DNA from: Tsuneonella flava
Lineage (GTDB): Bacteria; Pseudomonadota; Alphaproteobacteria; Sphingomonadales; Sphingomonadaceae
Assembly (NCBI RefSeq): GCF_002870965.1
Contig: NZ_PHSO01000005.1
Location: 248,001-312,000, forward strand
DNA: 64,000 bases
Direction of reading: 5' to 3'
Shown here: positions 9,049-18,411 of the stretch, piece by piece
Position numbering within the stretch: position 1 is the first letter of the stretch
Layout of the letters: each line of letters starts with the position of its first letter
Program-made: the position numbers and the translations under genes
The notes under the pieces: generated by a model
What the model was told of the DNA's origin: nothing
The model's database searches: none
Seen by the model: only the letters and a program-made list of their open reading frames with translations

Positions 9049-10047
9049 TTATTGACTGCCCACTGGCACGCTACGTTTGAAATGTGTCTGCCAGTCGGCC
9101 TTTCCCTCGCTCGCCATTAGCTGTTCGATTTCCGGTAGCTCTGCGGCGACGAATTCGGCGCGCTCGTCCCAGCCATCGTGTGTCCGGGCGCGGAATATCC
9201 ATCCGTCGTTGCGCGGCCCCCATTTCTTGAAGAAGTCAACGGCGGATTGCGGATCGTAACCTGCATTGGCCAGCAGCCAGGGCATGAGTCGGTCGGCTTC
9301 GCGCTCTGTCAGTCGGATATTTTTCTGTTTGCGCCCCACGTGTCCCAGCCACGCACGGTGAGCGAACAGATTATGCGCCAGTTCATGCGCTACGGCAGCG
9401 GCAAACAGAGGTTCGCTATAGCCAACACCGGAGAACTTCCGTCCGATCAGCACACGCCTGCCATCGGCTTCTGCAGTGCCCCCTTTGGCGAGCAGCTCGA
9501 AACGACTTGGGCAAACCGGGACACCGGCGATCTGAGCGGTATGAACTGTGCCATCGCTGGCACGGCGCCATTCGATATGGACGGAGCCATCTTGCGCCAA
9601 CACCTGATCGACCAGATCGTGCAGCCCGGTCAATCGTTGCCAGTCTCCTGGGGGCGCTGCGGACAGATCGGCCATGCGCTGCGTCCCGATGGAGAGAATT
9701 TCATCATTCGGCGCCAGCCCTGCTTCACCTGCGGGTGATCCGGGCACGACAGCTTCGACCGCGATATCTCCGGTAATTCCAGCGGCGGCGCGCATGGCAT
9801 CGGGGTCGCCATAATTGGCCATATCCTGCAACAGCAGCCCAATTGCTGGATGCGCGTGTATACAGAAAGGTGCATTGGCTTGCGCCAGTCGCCAGCCGAC
9901 CGTTTGCAAACGCAAATCGCCCGCCTGCAATTCAGACAGCGCTTGCCGGTCTTCCTCTATCGCGGCGTGTGCGGGACTGCCTGCAATCGGAGCTGCAATC
10001 GCGAGAAAGCAGGCGAATGCTCGTTTAGTGATCCGGGAGACGATCAT
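9049..10047 (-). CDS. PDZ-containing M48-like metallopeptidase, exported
   Basis: A 332-residue protein with a signal peptide (AFACFLAIAAPIAGSPAHA), a PDZ-like segment (AVEAVVPGSPAGEAGLAPNDEI, about residues 117-140) and a zinc-protease motif HELAH in AAVAHELAHNLFAH, with a downstream READRL supplying the likely third ligand. It is therefore a periplasmic zinc endopeptidase whose PDZ domain precedes the catalytic site. Its start overlaps the stop of the dsbA-like gene by four bases, and the BepA-like gene lies before that, so the three look like one envelope protein quality-control operon. Confidence 0.83.
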   Translation of the reverse strand: MIVSRITKRAFACFLAIAAPIAGSPAHAAIEEDRQALSELQAGDLRLQTVGWRLAQANAPFCIHAHPAIGLLLQDMANYGDPDAMRAAAGITGDIAVEAVVPGSPAGEAGLAPNDEILSIGTQRMADLSAAPPGDWQRLTGLHDLVDQVLAQDGSVHIEWRRASDGTVHTAQIAGVPVCPSRFELLAKGGTAEADGRRVLIGRKFSGVGYSEPLFAAAVAHELAHNLFAHRAWLGHVGRKQKNIRLTEREADRLMPWLLANAGYDPQSAVDFFKKWGPRNDGWIFRARTHDGWDERAEFVAAELPEIEQLMASEGKADWQTHFKRSVPVGSQ

Positions 10048-10757
10048 TTATCGGAGATCGCTTGGCGCGCAGCCTCCACTGCCTTCGCCAGATTCGCTTC
10101 ACCCACCGCACCGCCGATGACCTGATTGCCGACCACCCATGCGGGCGTGCCTTCGAAACGGAGCTGTTGTGCCAACTGATGGTTCTTCTGCAGTTCGTAT
10201 GTCACGTCTTGCGCTACACCCTGTTCCCTGGCGGCTTTCATATCGATTCCGGCCTTCTCCGCAGCGGCGGCAATCGTCGCTGTGCTGGGCGGGCCGCTTG
10301 CGAACATCGCATCGTGGAATGCTGCGAACTTGCCCTGCTTTGCGGCCACCAGCGCCATGCGCGCGGCAGCTTCGCTTCCGTCAAAGATCGGCCATTCGCG
10401 GACTACAACCCGCAAATCGGGATTGGCGGCGATCAGTTTCTTCACATCTTTGACCGAGTGGCGGCAGAACGTGCAGCCATAGTCGCTGAATTCAACCAGT
10501 GTGACAGTGCCATTGGGGTTGCCCAACACTGCACCGGGGAACGGTTTTTCCACTTCGCCACGAATGCCCGCCAGTTGGCGCGCGCTGTCACGCTCTTGCA
10601 GGGCCTGCGCCATTTCCGGCAGGATATCGGGGTTTTCCACCAGCCATGTTCGCATGGCTGAACCGTGCAGCGGCGTGAGGGTGAAAGCCCACGCGCCAAG
10701 AAACCCGAAGATCAGCGCCACCAGCGCGATGGGGACGAAGGATAGAAGCCTGTTCAT
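10044..10757 (-). CDS. DsbA-family thiol:disulfide oxidoreductase
   Basis: A 237-residue periplasmic thioredoxin-fold protein. An N-terminal hydrophobic segment (SFVPIALVALIFGFLGAWAF) acts as signal or anchor. The redox motif is CTFC in FSDYGCTFCRH, and the cis-proline loop is GTPAWVVG. This is the Com1/ScsC-like DsbA subgroup, which forms or rearranges disulfides in exported proteins. It lies between two zinc-protease genes in the same orientation, starting nine bases after the upstream stop and overlapping the next gene by four bases. Confidence 0.92.
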   Translation of the reverse strand: MNRLLSFVPIALVALIFGFLGAWAFTLTPLHGSAMRTWLVENPDILPEMAQALQERDSARQLAGIRGEVEKPFPGAVLGNPNGTVTLVEFSDYGCTFCRHSVKDVKKLIAANPDLRVVVREWPIFDGSEAAARMALVAAKQGKFAAFHDAMFASGPPSTATIAAAAEKAGIDMKAAREQGVAQDVTYELQKNHQLAQQLRFEGTPAWVVGNQVIGGAVGEANLAKAVEAARQAISDK

Positions 10758-10766
10758 GGATGTCCG

Positions 10767-12143
10767 CTAGTTGCGCCTTTGCATTCGTTCAAGCGCCTGA
10801 CGCGCTTCGAATTCGATATCCTGCGCGCGCAGCCAGTCTGCAGAATTCTCCGGCAACCCTGCTTGTGCTGCTTTGGCGCTACGCATGGCCTCCATGTACT
10901 GGCGGCTCATCACCTGCTGTTCTGCGCTGGCCAGACGGGCGCGGGGCATATCGCCTTTAGAGGCGTATATCGTGCCAAGCTGATACCAGGCGAAAGGATT
11001 GTATCTGTCGCGAGCGACGGCATTGCGGAGGACTTGCTCTGCTTCGTCGTAATGTGCGGGATCTTCCGTCGCGATCAGGGCATGCCCAAACAGCGATGCG
11101 ATCAACGGGGCATTGCCGGAAAGATCGGTCGCTTTGCGTAGGGGGGCGATAGCATCGGCAGGACGCCCGGATTCGAGAAGAACCTGCCCCTCCAATTCGA
11201 GGAAATAAGGATCGTCTGGCGCGGATTTGATCAGTGCATCTGTTTCTGCCAGCGCTTTATCCATCAGCGCTTCCTTGTGATAGGCATATGCGCGGGCATA
11301 GCGGGCAGGAACCGACAGATCGCTGGGCGGATAATCGCGCAGTGTCGCTTGCGGTTCTTCGATATAACCTTCGAGCTTGGCCTTTACACGGGCAAACCGG
11401 GCATCGAGTTGTGGGTCATCGGCCTTGGCCCATGCCGGATCGCGCCGATAGGTTTCCGTCAGTGTCGCGATGCGGTCGCTCGTTACCGGGTGAGTGGAGA
11501 CGTATTCGTCGTCAGGCCGGGGCGAGTAGCCATAACGAAACGCCTGATTTTGCAATTTCTTGAAGAATTCTATCGAGCCGCGCCCGGAAATGCCCGCCTT
11601 GGAAAGATACTTTGCGCCTGCCGCATCCGCGGAGCTTTCCTGACCGCGGTTGAAAGCGAGGTATTTGCCCATCGCGGCACGTTGCCCCGCCATTGCAACG
11701 CCCATCGCCGCGTCCCCCGCGCCGGCGGCGGCGGCCATGCCCGCCAACAGCAAAGAAAGGATCGAGATGCCTGTCGCCTCTTTCGACCCTGCGCCGGAAA
11801 TCACATGTCCGCCCGTGATATGGCCCAGCTCGTGCGCGATAACGCCCTGCACTTCATTGGCGTTGTCGGCGGCGGCAATCAGGCCGGAGTTGATATAGAC
11901 GGCCTGTCCACCGGCAACGAACGCGTTGATCGACGGGTCGCCGACCAGCACGACATCGACATTCCTGGGATCGAGCCCTGCCGCTTTTATCAGCGGCACG
12001 GCCATGTCGTGCAGCAAAGCTTCGGTCTCACTGTCACGCAGGATCGATTGCGCTGCGACCGGCTCAATCGCCAGCGCGAACGCAGCCATCATGGCCAGTG
12101 CCGTGGCAGCAAGGCGAGTTAGTGAAGAGGAGAACGGGCGCAT
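10767..12143 (-). CDS. M48 metalloprotease with TPR domain, BepA-like
   Basis: A 458-residue periplasmic protease/chaperone. It has a signal peptide ending in AQS, an M48 catalytic motif HELGHITGGH, and a C-terminal half of tetratricopeptide repeats (residues about 290-440; AYAYHKEALMDKALAETDALI, PFAWYQLGTIYASKGD). The order matches BepA/YfgC, which degrades stalled outer-membrane proteins such as LptD at the BAM complex. It is the first gene of a three-gene operon with DsbA-like and PDZ-protease proteins, which fits a role in outer-membrane assembly quality control. Confidence 0.92.
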   Translation of the reverse strand: MRPFSSSLTRLAATALAMMAAFALAIEPVAAQSILRDSETEALLHDMAVPLIKAAGLDPRNVDVVLVGDPSINAFVAGGQAVYINSGLIAAADNANEVQGVIAHELGHITGGHVISGAGSKEATGISILSLLLAGMAAAAGAGDAAMGVAMAGQRAAMGKYLAFNRGQESSADAAGAKYLSKAGISGRGSIEFFKKLQNQAFRYGYSPRPDDEYVSTHPVTSDRIATLTETYRRDPAWAKADDPQLDARFARVKAKLEGYIEEPQATLRDYPPSDLSVPARYARAYAYHKEALMDKALAETDALIKSAPDDPYFLELEGQVLLESGRPADAIAPLRKATDLSGNAPLIASLFGHALIATEDPAHYDEAEQVLRNAVARDRYNPFAWYQLGTIYASKGDMPRARLASAEQQVMSRQYMEAMRSAKAAQAGLPENSADWLRAQDIEFEARQALERMQRRN

Positions 12144-12217
12144 TGGCCCGGTGTCTAGCGGGTTTTGCCCTGAACCGGAACTGAAGCCTGCGTTGCGCCC
12201 GGATGCGATCTCGCAAT

Positions 12218-13963
12218 TCAGGCGACGAGCTTGCGACCTGCCTTTTCGATCATGCCGATGTCATCGGCAATTTCGCCGAGGACGACGATATTGCCTTCGC
12301 CATCGCGGCGGATCATGACCAGCGAGAACTCTGGGCCGTCTTCAGCGATATCTTCAAAACCGAGGGGGGCAATGTCCCGCAGTTTGCGCGCCAATGCTTC
12401 TCGCGGGGTTTCTCGCTTTTCCGGCTCACCTTGTTCGGACCGCCTCAGTGCCCGTTCGGCCTGAACCACACCCTTCAGCCCACCTTCCGCTTCGCTCAGG
12501 AAGCGGGCAAGTGCACCACGTGCCACGCCCAGGCGCTGTGCGTGGCTGAGGACCGCGGCATATTCCGTGACACGTGTCTTGTCGTAATCGGCGCCGAAGA
12601 CCAGCTTCACCACCGGGGTCATCGGTGCGCGATTCTGCACGGTCAGGCCGCTGTCTGCCAGAATGTCAGCGAAATCTTCCGGTGCCTCCGCCGCAGCCAG
12701 ACTGACGTCGTAGGCCCGACCGACAGCGGCATAGAGCGCGCCTCGGCTGCGGTCTTCGCTGTTGCGGGCCGTCTGAGCAAGCTCGCGTGCTTCAGCGAGG
12801 CAATCGAAGAGGGAGGCGTCATTACCTCCTGCAAATCCCGGCTCTGATTCGATCGAGGTGTCGTCAGTTTCCATGTCAGATCGTCCGTCAGGGGCGATTT
12901 CCGTCATGGCTGACAGATCGAGCGGGGTTTTTGTTAGCGGCTTGGAGCGCAGCGAGGAAAGCGGATCATGGACGTTCCGATTTTCGGACCAGCTATCTGC
13001 ACTGTCGCTTGTGTCCGGTATATCGAACGTATCTTCGTCGAGCGGTTCCTCGTCTTCTGCGGCAATGCCACCTAGCGACAATAGCGAAGCGAAGCGGATG
13101 TCGTCAGGCCCATCCTCGTCGGACGCTTCGATCGCATCATAGAGGTTGCCGCTCTGGTCCGCAGAGTCTGTGATCGGCCCGTCGTCGTTATCGGCATATT
13201 CGGCCGGTTCGATGCCGAATGAGGGCACAGGCAACGGATGCGCGCTTGCATCAGCGCCGCTATCGGCATCGATGTCGGCGGGGCCATCGGCCCATCCATG
13301 CACAGGTGTATGGGGTGTTGGCAGAGTGTCGCTTGCCGCAACTTCATCCGAGAAATCGTCTTCGTCCACTGCAAGCGCCTGATCGATTTCCAGCAGCAGC
13401 TCATCAGATGTGATCTGGTCGGCCAGCTCTTTCCAGTTGATCACGCCATATATGAAATCAATCGTGTCGTCATCGCTGGAATAGGGCAGGAGAATGCCGC
13501 GATAAAGAATCGTAGCTCCGCGCTGATTGACGAACTCCGCTTCAAAACCAATCGGTGCCTGATTGGCCAGAATCTGCATATAATGATCGGTAATCCGGCT
13601 CAACAACGAGCGGCTGGGGACATCCGACAATTTGTCATAGCCATTCTCTGTTCCGCATTCCTGAGCAAGCATGTTGCCAAGGAAACGTATCGAAGGGTCT
13701 TCGATACCGTTCGTAAAATCGAGAAGCACCGAGTAGGGGCCGAAATCGGGCAGGCCAGCCGGAGATAAATCCTCGATATCGGGGAAATTGCGTTCTGCAA
13801 GCTGGCTGGCCCAATGATTGTAGGCCCGCACCTGCATACGCCGTTCGTCCTGCCCGATAGGGCTTGGCGGCAACTCACGTCCCGTGTCGTCGCTGTCGAC
13901 CGGATAGTCTTCCACCTCGTCGTCGAGCCCGAAACTTCCGAATTGTCCGCTAAGCGTATCCAT
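12218..13963 (-). CDS. PAS-domain protein of unknown role
   Basis: A 581-residue, very acidic, apparently cytoplasmic protein. The N-terminal 70-200 resembles the PAS_5-type domain common in alphaproteobacteria: RAYNHWASQL, GPYSVLLDF, SIRFLGNMLAQECG, SRSLLSRITDHYMQILANQAPIGFEAEF and YRGILLPYSSD. A long low-complexity acidic middle (about 210-380) follows, then a helical C-terminal part (about 390-580) with SLFDCLAEARELAQTA and RSRGALYAAVGRAYDVS. There is no kinase, cyclase or DNA-binding motif, so the output is unknown. It may be a sensor scaffold. Confidence 0.75.
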   Translation of the reverse strand: MDTLSGQFGSFGLDDEVEDYPVDSDDTGRELPPSPIGQDERRMQVRAYNHWASQLAERNFPDIEDLSPAGLPDFGPYSVLLDFTNGIEDPSIRFLGNMLAQECGTENGYDKLSDVPSRSLLSRITDHYMQILANQAPIGFEAEFVNQRGATILYRGILLPYSSDDDTIDFIYGVINWKELADQITSDELLLEIDQALAVDEDDFSDEVAASDTLPTPHTPVHGWADGPADIDADSGADASAHPLPVPSFGIEPAEYADNDDGPITDSADQSGNLYDAIEASDEDGPDDIRFASLLSLGGIAAEDEEPLDEDTFDIPDTSDSADSWSENRNVHDPLSSLRSKPLTKTPLDLSAMTEIAPDGRSDMETDDTSIESEPGFAGGNDASLFDCLAEARELAQTARNSEDRSRGALYAAVGRAYDVSLAAAEAPEDFADILADSGLTVQNRAPMTPVVKLVFGADYDKTRVTEYAAVLSHAQRLGVARGALARFLSEAEGGLKGVVQAERALRRSEQGEPEKRETPREALARKLRDIAPLGFEDIAEDGPEFSLVMIRRDGEGNIVVLGEIADDIGMIEKAGRKLVA

Positions 13964-14085
13964 GTCTGCGGCACTGCCCCCAAAAACTGATTAGAGGCAC
14001 TTTGCCCGCCTGCGGTAAAAAAGGCGTTAAGTGAAGGCTTTGTATTCGCGATCTGGCCTGATCGAATGTTAACGGCCATCGTGAC

Positions 14086-14553
14086 TTACAGCATGTAGCG
14101 CATGCGGATCGATACGGAGACGTCGTCCTGCGCCACAGCAAATGCAGCGTCATCGAATCGGGGCGGCCCAAAACGCACCGGAGCATCGCGTGAAAAGCCA
14201 AACCCCTCCCGTGGGATCATCAGGGCCTTGTCCGCTTTGCCGTTGCTGTTCTCATCGTGGAGTACGGCAATTGCCCATGATCCCGACGGAACATGGGTGA
14301 ACGTCAGTTCGAGCGCTTTATCGGCAGCGACGGACATTTGCCGGGAGGCCGGGTCGCCCTTGCATTCGGGAAATGATTTGGGGATGCGTGTCATGCAAAC
14401 CCGAATCAGCCCTTTGGTTGAACGCAGGCCGGTAATCTCCACACGCACGTTACCGAACGGTTCGATAGTCACTGGCGCGGCCCGCGGGCTGACTGGAATC
14501 ATCGCTGCGCCTGAACACGTTATGGCTGCGATAAACCACCATCGGTATGGCAT
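14086..14553 (-). CDS. DUF2141 domain-containing exported protein
   Basis: A 155-residue protein with a signal peptide (MPYRWWFIAAITCSGAAMIPV) and the DUF2141 pattern: VRVEITGLRSTKGLIRVCM, SGSWAIAVLHDENSNGKAD and GFGFSRDAP near the end. The function is unknown; the family is usually periplasmic or secreted. The ATG at 14553 is chosen because the upstream extension has no family sequence. The gene overlaps the 3' end of the sterol-desaturase-type gene by 34 bases in the same direction, so the two are co-transcribed. Confidence 0.85.
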   Translation of the reverse strand: MPYRWWFIAAITCSGAAMIPVSPRAAPVTIEPFGNVRVEITGLRSTKGLIRVCMTRIPKSFPECKGDPASRQMSVAADKALELTFTHVPSGSWAIAVLHDENSNGKADKALMIPREGFGFSRDAPVRFGPPRFDDAAFAVAQDDVSVSIRMRYML

Positions 14554-15239
14554 AGGCGGTCCCACACGCGGAAATAAAGCCCGAAATTGCATCTATACTG
14601 CTCATGATGGCGATGGTGATGGCTGGCGGTTATCAGCCATGCCCCCAACTGGGAATGAATGATTCTGCGGGGGACGATTTCCCAACCCATATGATTGATG
14701 ATCCCCATCACCGTCATGACCAACAGTACGACGCCCAACATGGCGACGTGAATTGGCACTATGAATACCAAAAGGGGTATCACAACTGCGCCGGTAATTG
14801 CCTCGTAAGGATGGAAACTCATTGCCGCCCATGCGGTCGGTGGCCGACTTGCATGGTGGACTGCATGCATGGCCCGAAACAATGTCGGTCGGTGCATCAG
14901 TCGGTGTGTCCAGTAAAACCAGGTGTCGTGGAGAAAGAGATAAATTAGTGGGGCAATTGGCAGGTACCACAGGGGGTAAGCATCCCAGCGAGTATAAACC
15001 AGGGTCCATCCGTGCGCCTGCCATCCCCATGCCACGATGCCGGCCGGAATGCCGTAAATCGCTGCGGATAGCAGGGACCAGCCGATTTCCTGCCGAATCT
15101 GGGGATTCTGGCCATCGTATATGCCTGGTTTCATCCGCATACTGATCCACGCGAACAGTCCGCTTGAGACGATATAGCGCAAAGCAATTATTACAGTCAT
15201 CGCCAGTGCGGACAGGAAAATGGCAGACCACATCATCAT
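14520..15239 (-). CDS. Sterol desaturase / fatty-acid hydroxylase family membrane protein
   Basis: A 239-residue integral-membrane di-iron enzyme. The histidine clusters of the fatty-acid hydroxylase superfamily are present: HDTWFYWTHRLMH, HAVHH, FHP, NHMGWE and HHHRHHEQYRCNFG. Several hydrophobic segments (IFLSALAMTVIIALRYIV; LLVFIVPIHVAMLGVVLLV) surround them. Members hydroxylate or desaturate sterols, carotenoids or alkyl lipids; the substrate cannot be told here. It leads a two-gene unit with the DUF2141 gene. Confidence 0.88.
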   Translation of the reverse strand: MMMWSAIFLSALAMTVIIALRYIVSSGLFAWISMRMKPGIYDGQNPQIRQEIGWSLLSAAIYGIPAGIVAWGWQAHGWTLVYTRWDAYPLWYLPIAPLIYLFLHDTWFYWTHRLMHRPTLFRAMHAVHHASRPPTAWAAMSFHPYEAITGAVVIPLLVFIVPIHVAMLGVVLLVMTVMGIINHMGWEIVPRRIIHSQLGAWLITASHHHRHHEQYRCNFGLYFRVWDRLCHTDGGLSQP

Positions 15240-15266
15240 CTGCTTATGCCTTGCCTGTACTGGTGA

Positions 15267-15791
15267 CTAAAGCCCTCCATTATCGGGTTGCCCCCAGGCA
15301 GCGCAAGATGGGTCGGCGGCGACTAATTGCCGCCTCAGGGCTGCGCGGGCGAGCCGCTCCACTTCGACTCTCCGTCGGGCAGTGGCCAGTGCATGAGTAG
15401 TGGCGGGGCGAATTATCTCCGCATCATAGCTGTCGGCCACGATTACACCGCACCGATCTGGCCGGAAATCGCCGCCGTCGAGCACTGCCCAATCGAGCGC
15501 CGGAGGCAGGCCCCAATAGAAACGGTCGCAAAAATCGAGATAGTCCGGCCACTTGCTGTCACCCAAAAGGTCCGCACGGCTGACTTTGATTTCCACAATG
15601 ATGATTTGTCCCTTTGGGTCGATTCCCAGCAGGTCCGCTCGCCGCCCGTTGCGGAGAGGCATTTCAGGCAAGCACCAGATTTCATTACGGGCAAGCAGCC
15701 GGCAGATGCCGCGCGCAACGGACGCCGCATCGGACCGGCCTGCATCTGCCTGATGCGATAACGAAACGGCTGGTGAATCACGTGGAACCAT
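15267..15791 (-). CDS. mmcB: MmcB family DNA repair protein
   Basis: A 174-residue nuclease-fold protein of the MmcB (DUF1052) family, linked in Caulobacter to the SOS/mutagenesis response. The PD-(D/E)XK-like core is visible: CLPEMPLRNGRRADLLGIDPKG followed by IIIVEIKVSRADLLGD (E-x-K), then KWPDYLDFCDRFYWGLP. The ATG at 15791 gives the expected N-terminus; a longer frame to 15827 is also open. Cytoplasmic. No LexA box was recognised by eye. Confidence 0.9.
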   Translation of the reverse strand: MVPRDSPAVSLSHQADAGRSDAASVARGICRLLARNEIWCLPEMPLRNGRRADLLGIDPKGQIIIVEIKVSRADLLGDSKWPDYLDFCDRFYWGLPPALDWAVLDGGDFRPDRCGVIVADSYDAEIIRPATTHALATARRRVEVERLARAALRRQLVAADPSCAAWGQPDNGGL

Positions 15792-15865
15792 TCCTGTAGA
15801 ACTGGAACATAGCGCGAACTTCGTCAAGCGTCGTGAGGGCGACCTGCCTCTTGAAGTCAGACTCT

Positions 15866-16258
15866 TTACGAAGACTCAGGACAATCGCTGTCCGGGACCA
15901 GCGACAGCAGCGCGCTTCGCGCTTCGCGAAATTCGCACCAAAGTGAAAAAGCTGCCGCAGTAGGATCCTGACCACGATCTGCGACAGCCAGCAAAGCTTT
16001 TACGCCAGGCTCCATCATCGCGGCCATGTCGGAAATGCCTTGCATCGCCAGATCGAATCGCCATCCACCCGCATCACGGATCATTGCAGGAAAGCTCTGT
16101 ACCCGCGCATCTTGCTTCTCGGGCGTTAGCCCCGCGAGTGCTGCAACCGCCAATCCGGCGTCCTGCAGGGCGGCCCATTGAGCACCCATTGCACTTGCGC
16201 CAGACAAGTCCTTCTCAGCGAATCGCCGCTTGTATGGGATGTCGGTTATTGCGTTCAT
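15866..16258 (-). CDS. Conserved hypothetical protein
   Basis: A 130-residue protein of unknown function. The ATG at 16258 is preferred because AAAAAGGGATG just upstream gives a ribosome site, and the protein then starts MNAITDIPYKRRFAEKDLSG. It is alanine-rich and probably helical, with no signal peptide and no recognised motif. Its length and composition recall small phasin-like or regulatory helical proteins, but that is only an impression. Confidence 0.55.
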   Translation of the reverse strand: MNAITDIPYKRRFAEKDLSGASAMGAQWAALQDAGLAVAALAGLTPEKQDARVQSFPAMIRDAGGWRFDLAMQGISDMAAMMEPGVKALLAVADRGQDPTAAAFSLWCEFREARSALLSLVPDSDCPESS

Positions 16259-16371
16259 CCCTTTTTGGGTACTGCTGACGACTTGCCAAATCCCTAATAT
16301 CGCCATGCTCGCGGTACGATAGGGGCTGGTGTACAACGAATCGCAATGCTAAGCGCCCGCCTCCCGGCCTT

Positions 16372-16448
<77 letters not shown>

Positions 16449-16512
16449 CTTCCGAAAAAATCAGTACCCCGTGCCCCGTTCAGTCTGCTTCTGAACGCGG
16501 CCATTGCTGCAC

Positions 16513-17913
16513 TTAATCATTGCAGGCTGAATCCTGTCGCCTCGTCCCCGTGATCAGAAGAAACGACACAGCCAATGCAGACATCCCGCCCCACAGCACA
16601 GCGGCGTTGAATCCCTTGGCGGCTGCTTCTGCCATGCTGTCCCCCATGGCGATAGCTCGGGAACTGGCACCGGCCATGAGTGACCCCAGCAGAGCTATGC
16701 CGATCGTCATGCCGCTTTGTCTCATGGTGTTGAGGGTTGCTGATGATGCGCCGGTACGCGTGCGGGGTGTAATGGCCATGATCACGGCGCTCGTGGCAGG
16801 CACGGAAAGGCCCATTCCCGCCCCGAGAAGCAAGAACATAGCGAAGAGCAAGGCGTAGGACGTATCGGGTTCGAACGTTGTCATGCCTAGCATTGCAACC
16901 CCCATGGCTGCGTAGCCGCCAATCATCGGACGGATCATACCGAAGCGACTGGAAATCATGCCAAAACGGAAGGAAAATACTGCCATAGACAGGAAAACCG
17001 GTGCCATGCGGAGGCCGGCCTGGCTCGCGGATACCCCCTGCGCATTTTGGAGGAAAAGGGAAAAGAAGAACAGACTGCTGTATCCCATAAAGCCGAGCAC
17101 GAAGGAGGCGATATTCACGGAGGCGAAGGTCAGGTCACTAAACAGGTCCACAGGAAAAACTGGCTGCGCAGCTCTTGCCTCGACCACCAAGAATAAAAGG
17201 AAAGACACTCCGGAGGTGAAGAATCCGGCGAGAACTAGCGGCGTGTCCCAACCACTTCGCCCGGCTTCTGTCAGGGCAAAGGTTAGTGACGCCAGCAATG
17301 TTATGCTGAGCAATTGTCCGGCTGGATCTAAAGCTGTGTGATCAGGATCTGCGCTTTCCGAAACGCCGATGCTGCCAAGTATGAGCGCTGCGAAGCCGAG
17401 CGGCACATTGAGCAGGAACACGCTGAACCAGCCGAAAAGATCGATGAAAATGCCACCGACAAAAGGACCGAGGATCAGGGAGACGGCGCTGACCGATGCC
17501 CAGCCACCGATGACGCGGCTGAGTTGTCCGGGGTCGTGATAGGTTTGCGAAAGGATGGAGAGCGCGCCGGGGATAACCAGGGCGCCAGCCACCCCCTGAA
17601 TCGCGCAACCGGCAATCAGCATCGGTAATGTACTGGCCCCGGCGGCCAGCGCTGACCCCAGTGCGAAGATCGCGACGCCGATCAACCAGACCCGCTTTCT
17701 CCCGTATCGGTCACCCAGTGGTCCAGCCGACAGCATGAAGGCCGACAGGCACAGTCCATAGCTGCCAACGATCCATTGCAGTCCGGTCACATCCACTTCC
17801 AGGTCGCGTTGGATTGCCGGTAGGGCGACAGTCACGATGCTGATGGCGATCGTGGCCATACAGGTGCCAAGATAGACCGCTATCGTGCCAACGGTTCTTC
17901 GGGAGAGTGGCAT
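16513..17913 (-). CDS. MFS multidrug-type exporter (DHA2, 14-TM)
   Basis: A 466-residue drug/proton antiporter of the EmrB/QacA type. Motif A appears as GPLGDRYGRKRVWLIG and motif C-like glycine-rich helices follow (GALVIPGALSILSQTY; GPFVGGIFIDLFGWFSVFLLNVP). About 14 hydrophobic segments are seen. The ATG at 17913 has a good ribosome site (CAGGAAA); an upstream ATG at 17937 is possible. In a siderophore locus a DHA2 pump may export a siderophore, but no siderophore biosynthesis genes are visible, so general efflux is as likely. Confidence 0.9.
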   Translation of the reverse strand: MPLSRRTVGTIAVYLGTCMATIAISIVTVALPAIQRDLEVDVTGLQWIVGSYGLCLSAFMLSAGPLGDRYGRKRVWLIGVAIFALGSALAAGASTLPMLIAGCAIQGVAGALVIPGALSILSQTYHDPGQLSRVIGGWASVSAVSLILGPFVGGIFIDLFGWFSVFLLNVPLGFAALILGSIGVSESADPDHTALDPAGQLLSITLLASLTFALTEAGRSGWDTPLVLAGFFTSGVSFLLFLVVEARAAQPVFPVDLFSDLTFASVNIASFVLGFMGYSSLFFFSLFLQNAQGVSASQAGLRMAPVFLSMAVFSFRFGMISSRFGMIRPMIGGYAAMGVAMLGMTTFEPDTSYALLFAMFLLLGAGMGLSVPATSAVIMAITPRTRTGASSATLNTMRQSGMTIGIALLGSLMAGASSRAIAMGDSMAEAAAKGFNAAVLWGGMSALAVSFLLITGTRRQDSACND

Positions 17914-17991
17914 GAGAAAGTTTCCTGCGTTGGGCAATGTCTGCCGCCGGCAACAGCGCTTGGACGCTCGGTGCCGACGCGGTGGTGAAGA

Positions 17992-18222
17992 CTAGAAGGA
18001 TGAAGGGCTTGCGTGGTCACGGCTCTTGATGCCCGTCACATTTGGAACAAGCCGCATGAAGTACCAGATCGCCAGGGCGAAGGTGGCCATCACGGTGATC
18101 TGAAACGTGGGCCAGCCGATAGTCTCGATCATTCCCGGCAGTGCCATTAGCGAAACGGTCGCGATCAATCGGCCCAGCCCGTGCAGCATTGCGGCCGATT
18201 TGGGATTGAGCTGCCGATCCAT
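17992..18222 (-). CDS. Possible small membrane protein, frame uncertain
   Basis: A 76-codon frame starting at ATG 18222 (MDRQLNPKSAAMLHGLGRL). It contains two hydrophobic stretches (IATVSLMALPGMIETIGWP; FQITVMATFALAIWYFMRLV). Just upstream, a different frame reads DARAFAKALSARLTLDEPG, a normal-looking protein sequence with no start codon of its own. The two may be parts of one gene broken by a frameshift near 18222, or one may be spurious. I do not recognise a family. Confidence 0.35.
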   Translation of the reverse strand: MDRQLNPKSAAMLHGLGRLIATVSLMALPGMIETIGWPTFQITVMATFALAIWYFMRLVPNVTGIKSRDHASPSSF

Positions 18223-18411
18223 AACGGAGGCGGAATGCCAGCTCGTTCGTGCCGGGTTCGTCAAGCGTGAGACGGGCCGACAGGGCTTTCGCAAAGGCGC
18301 GCGCATCGACGGCATCATTCGCTGGGCCTTCATTTGCGCTATCGGGCGAAGGTGATGCTTCGTTATCGCTGATGACATACTTCCGGCGGCCAGCTGGACA
18401 TGGTCGTCGCT

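Noticed and set aside
16477-16497. Hairpin CGTTCAG/CTGAACG after the tRNA
   Set aside because: Only seven pairs and no T-run; too weak to call a terminator.
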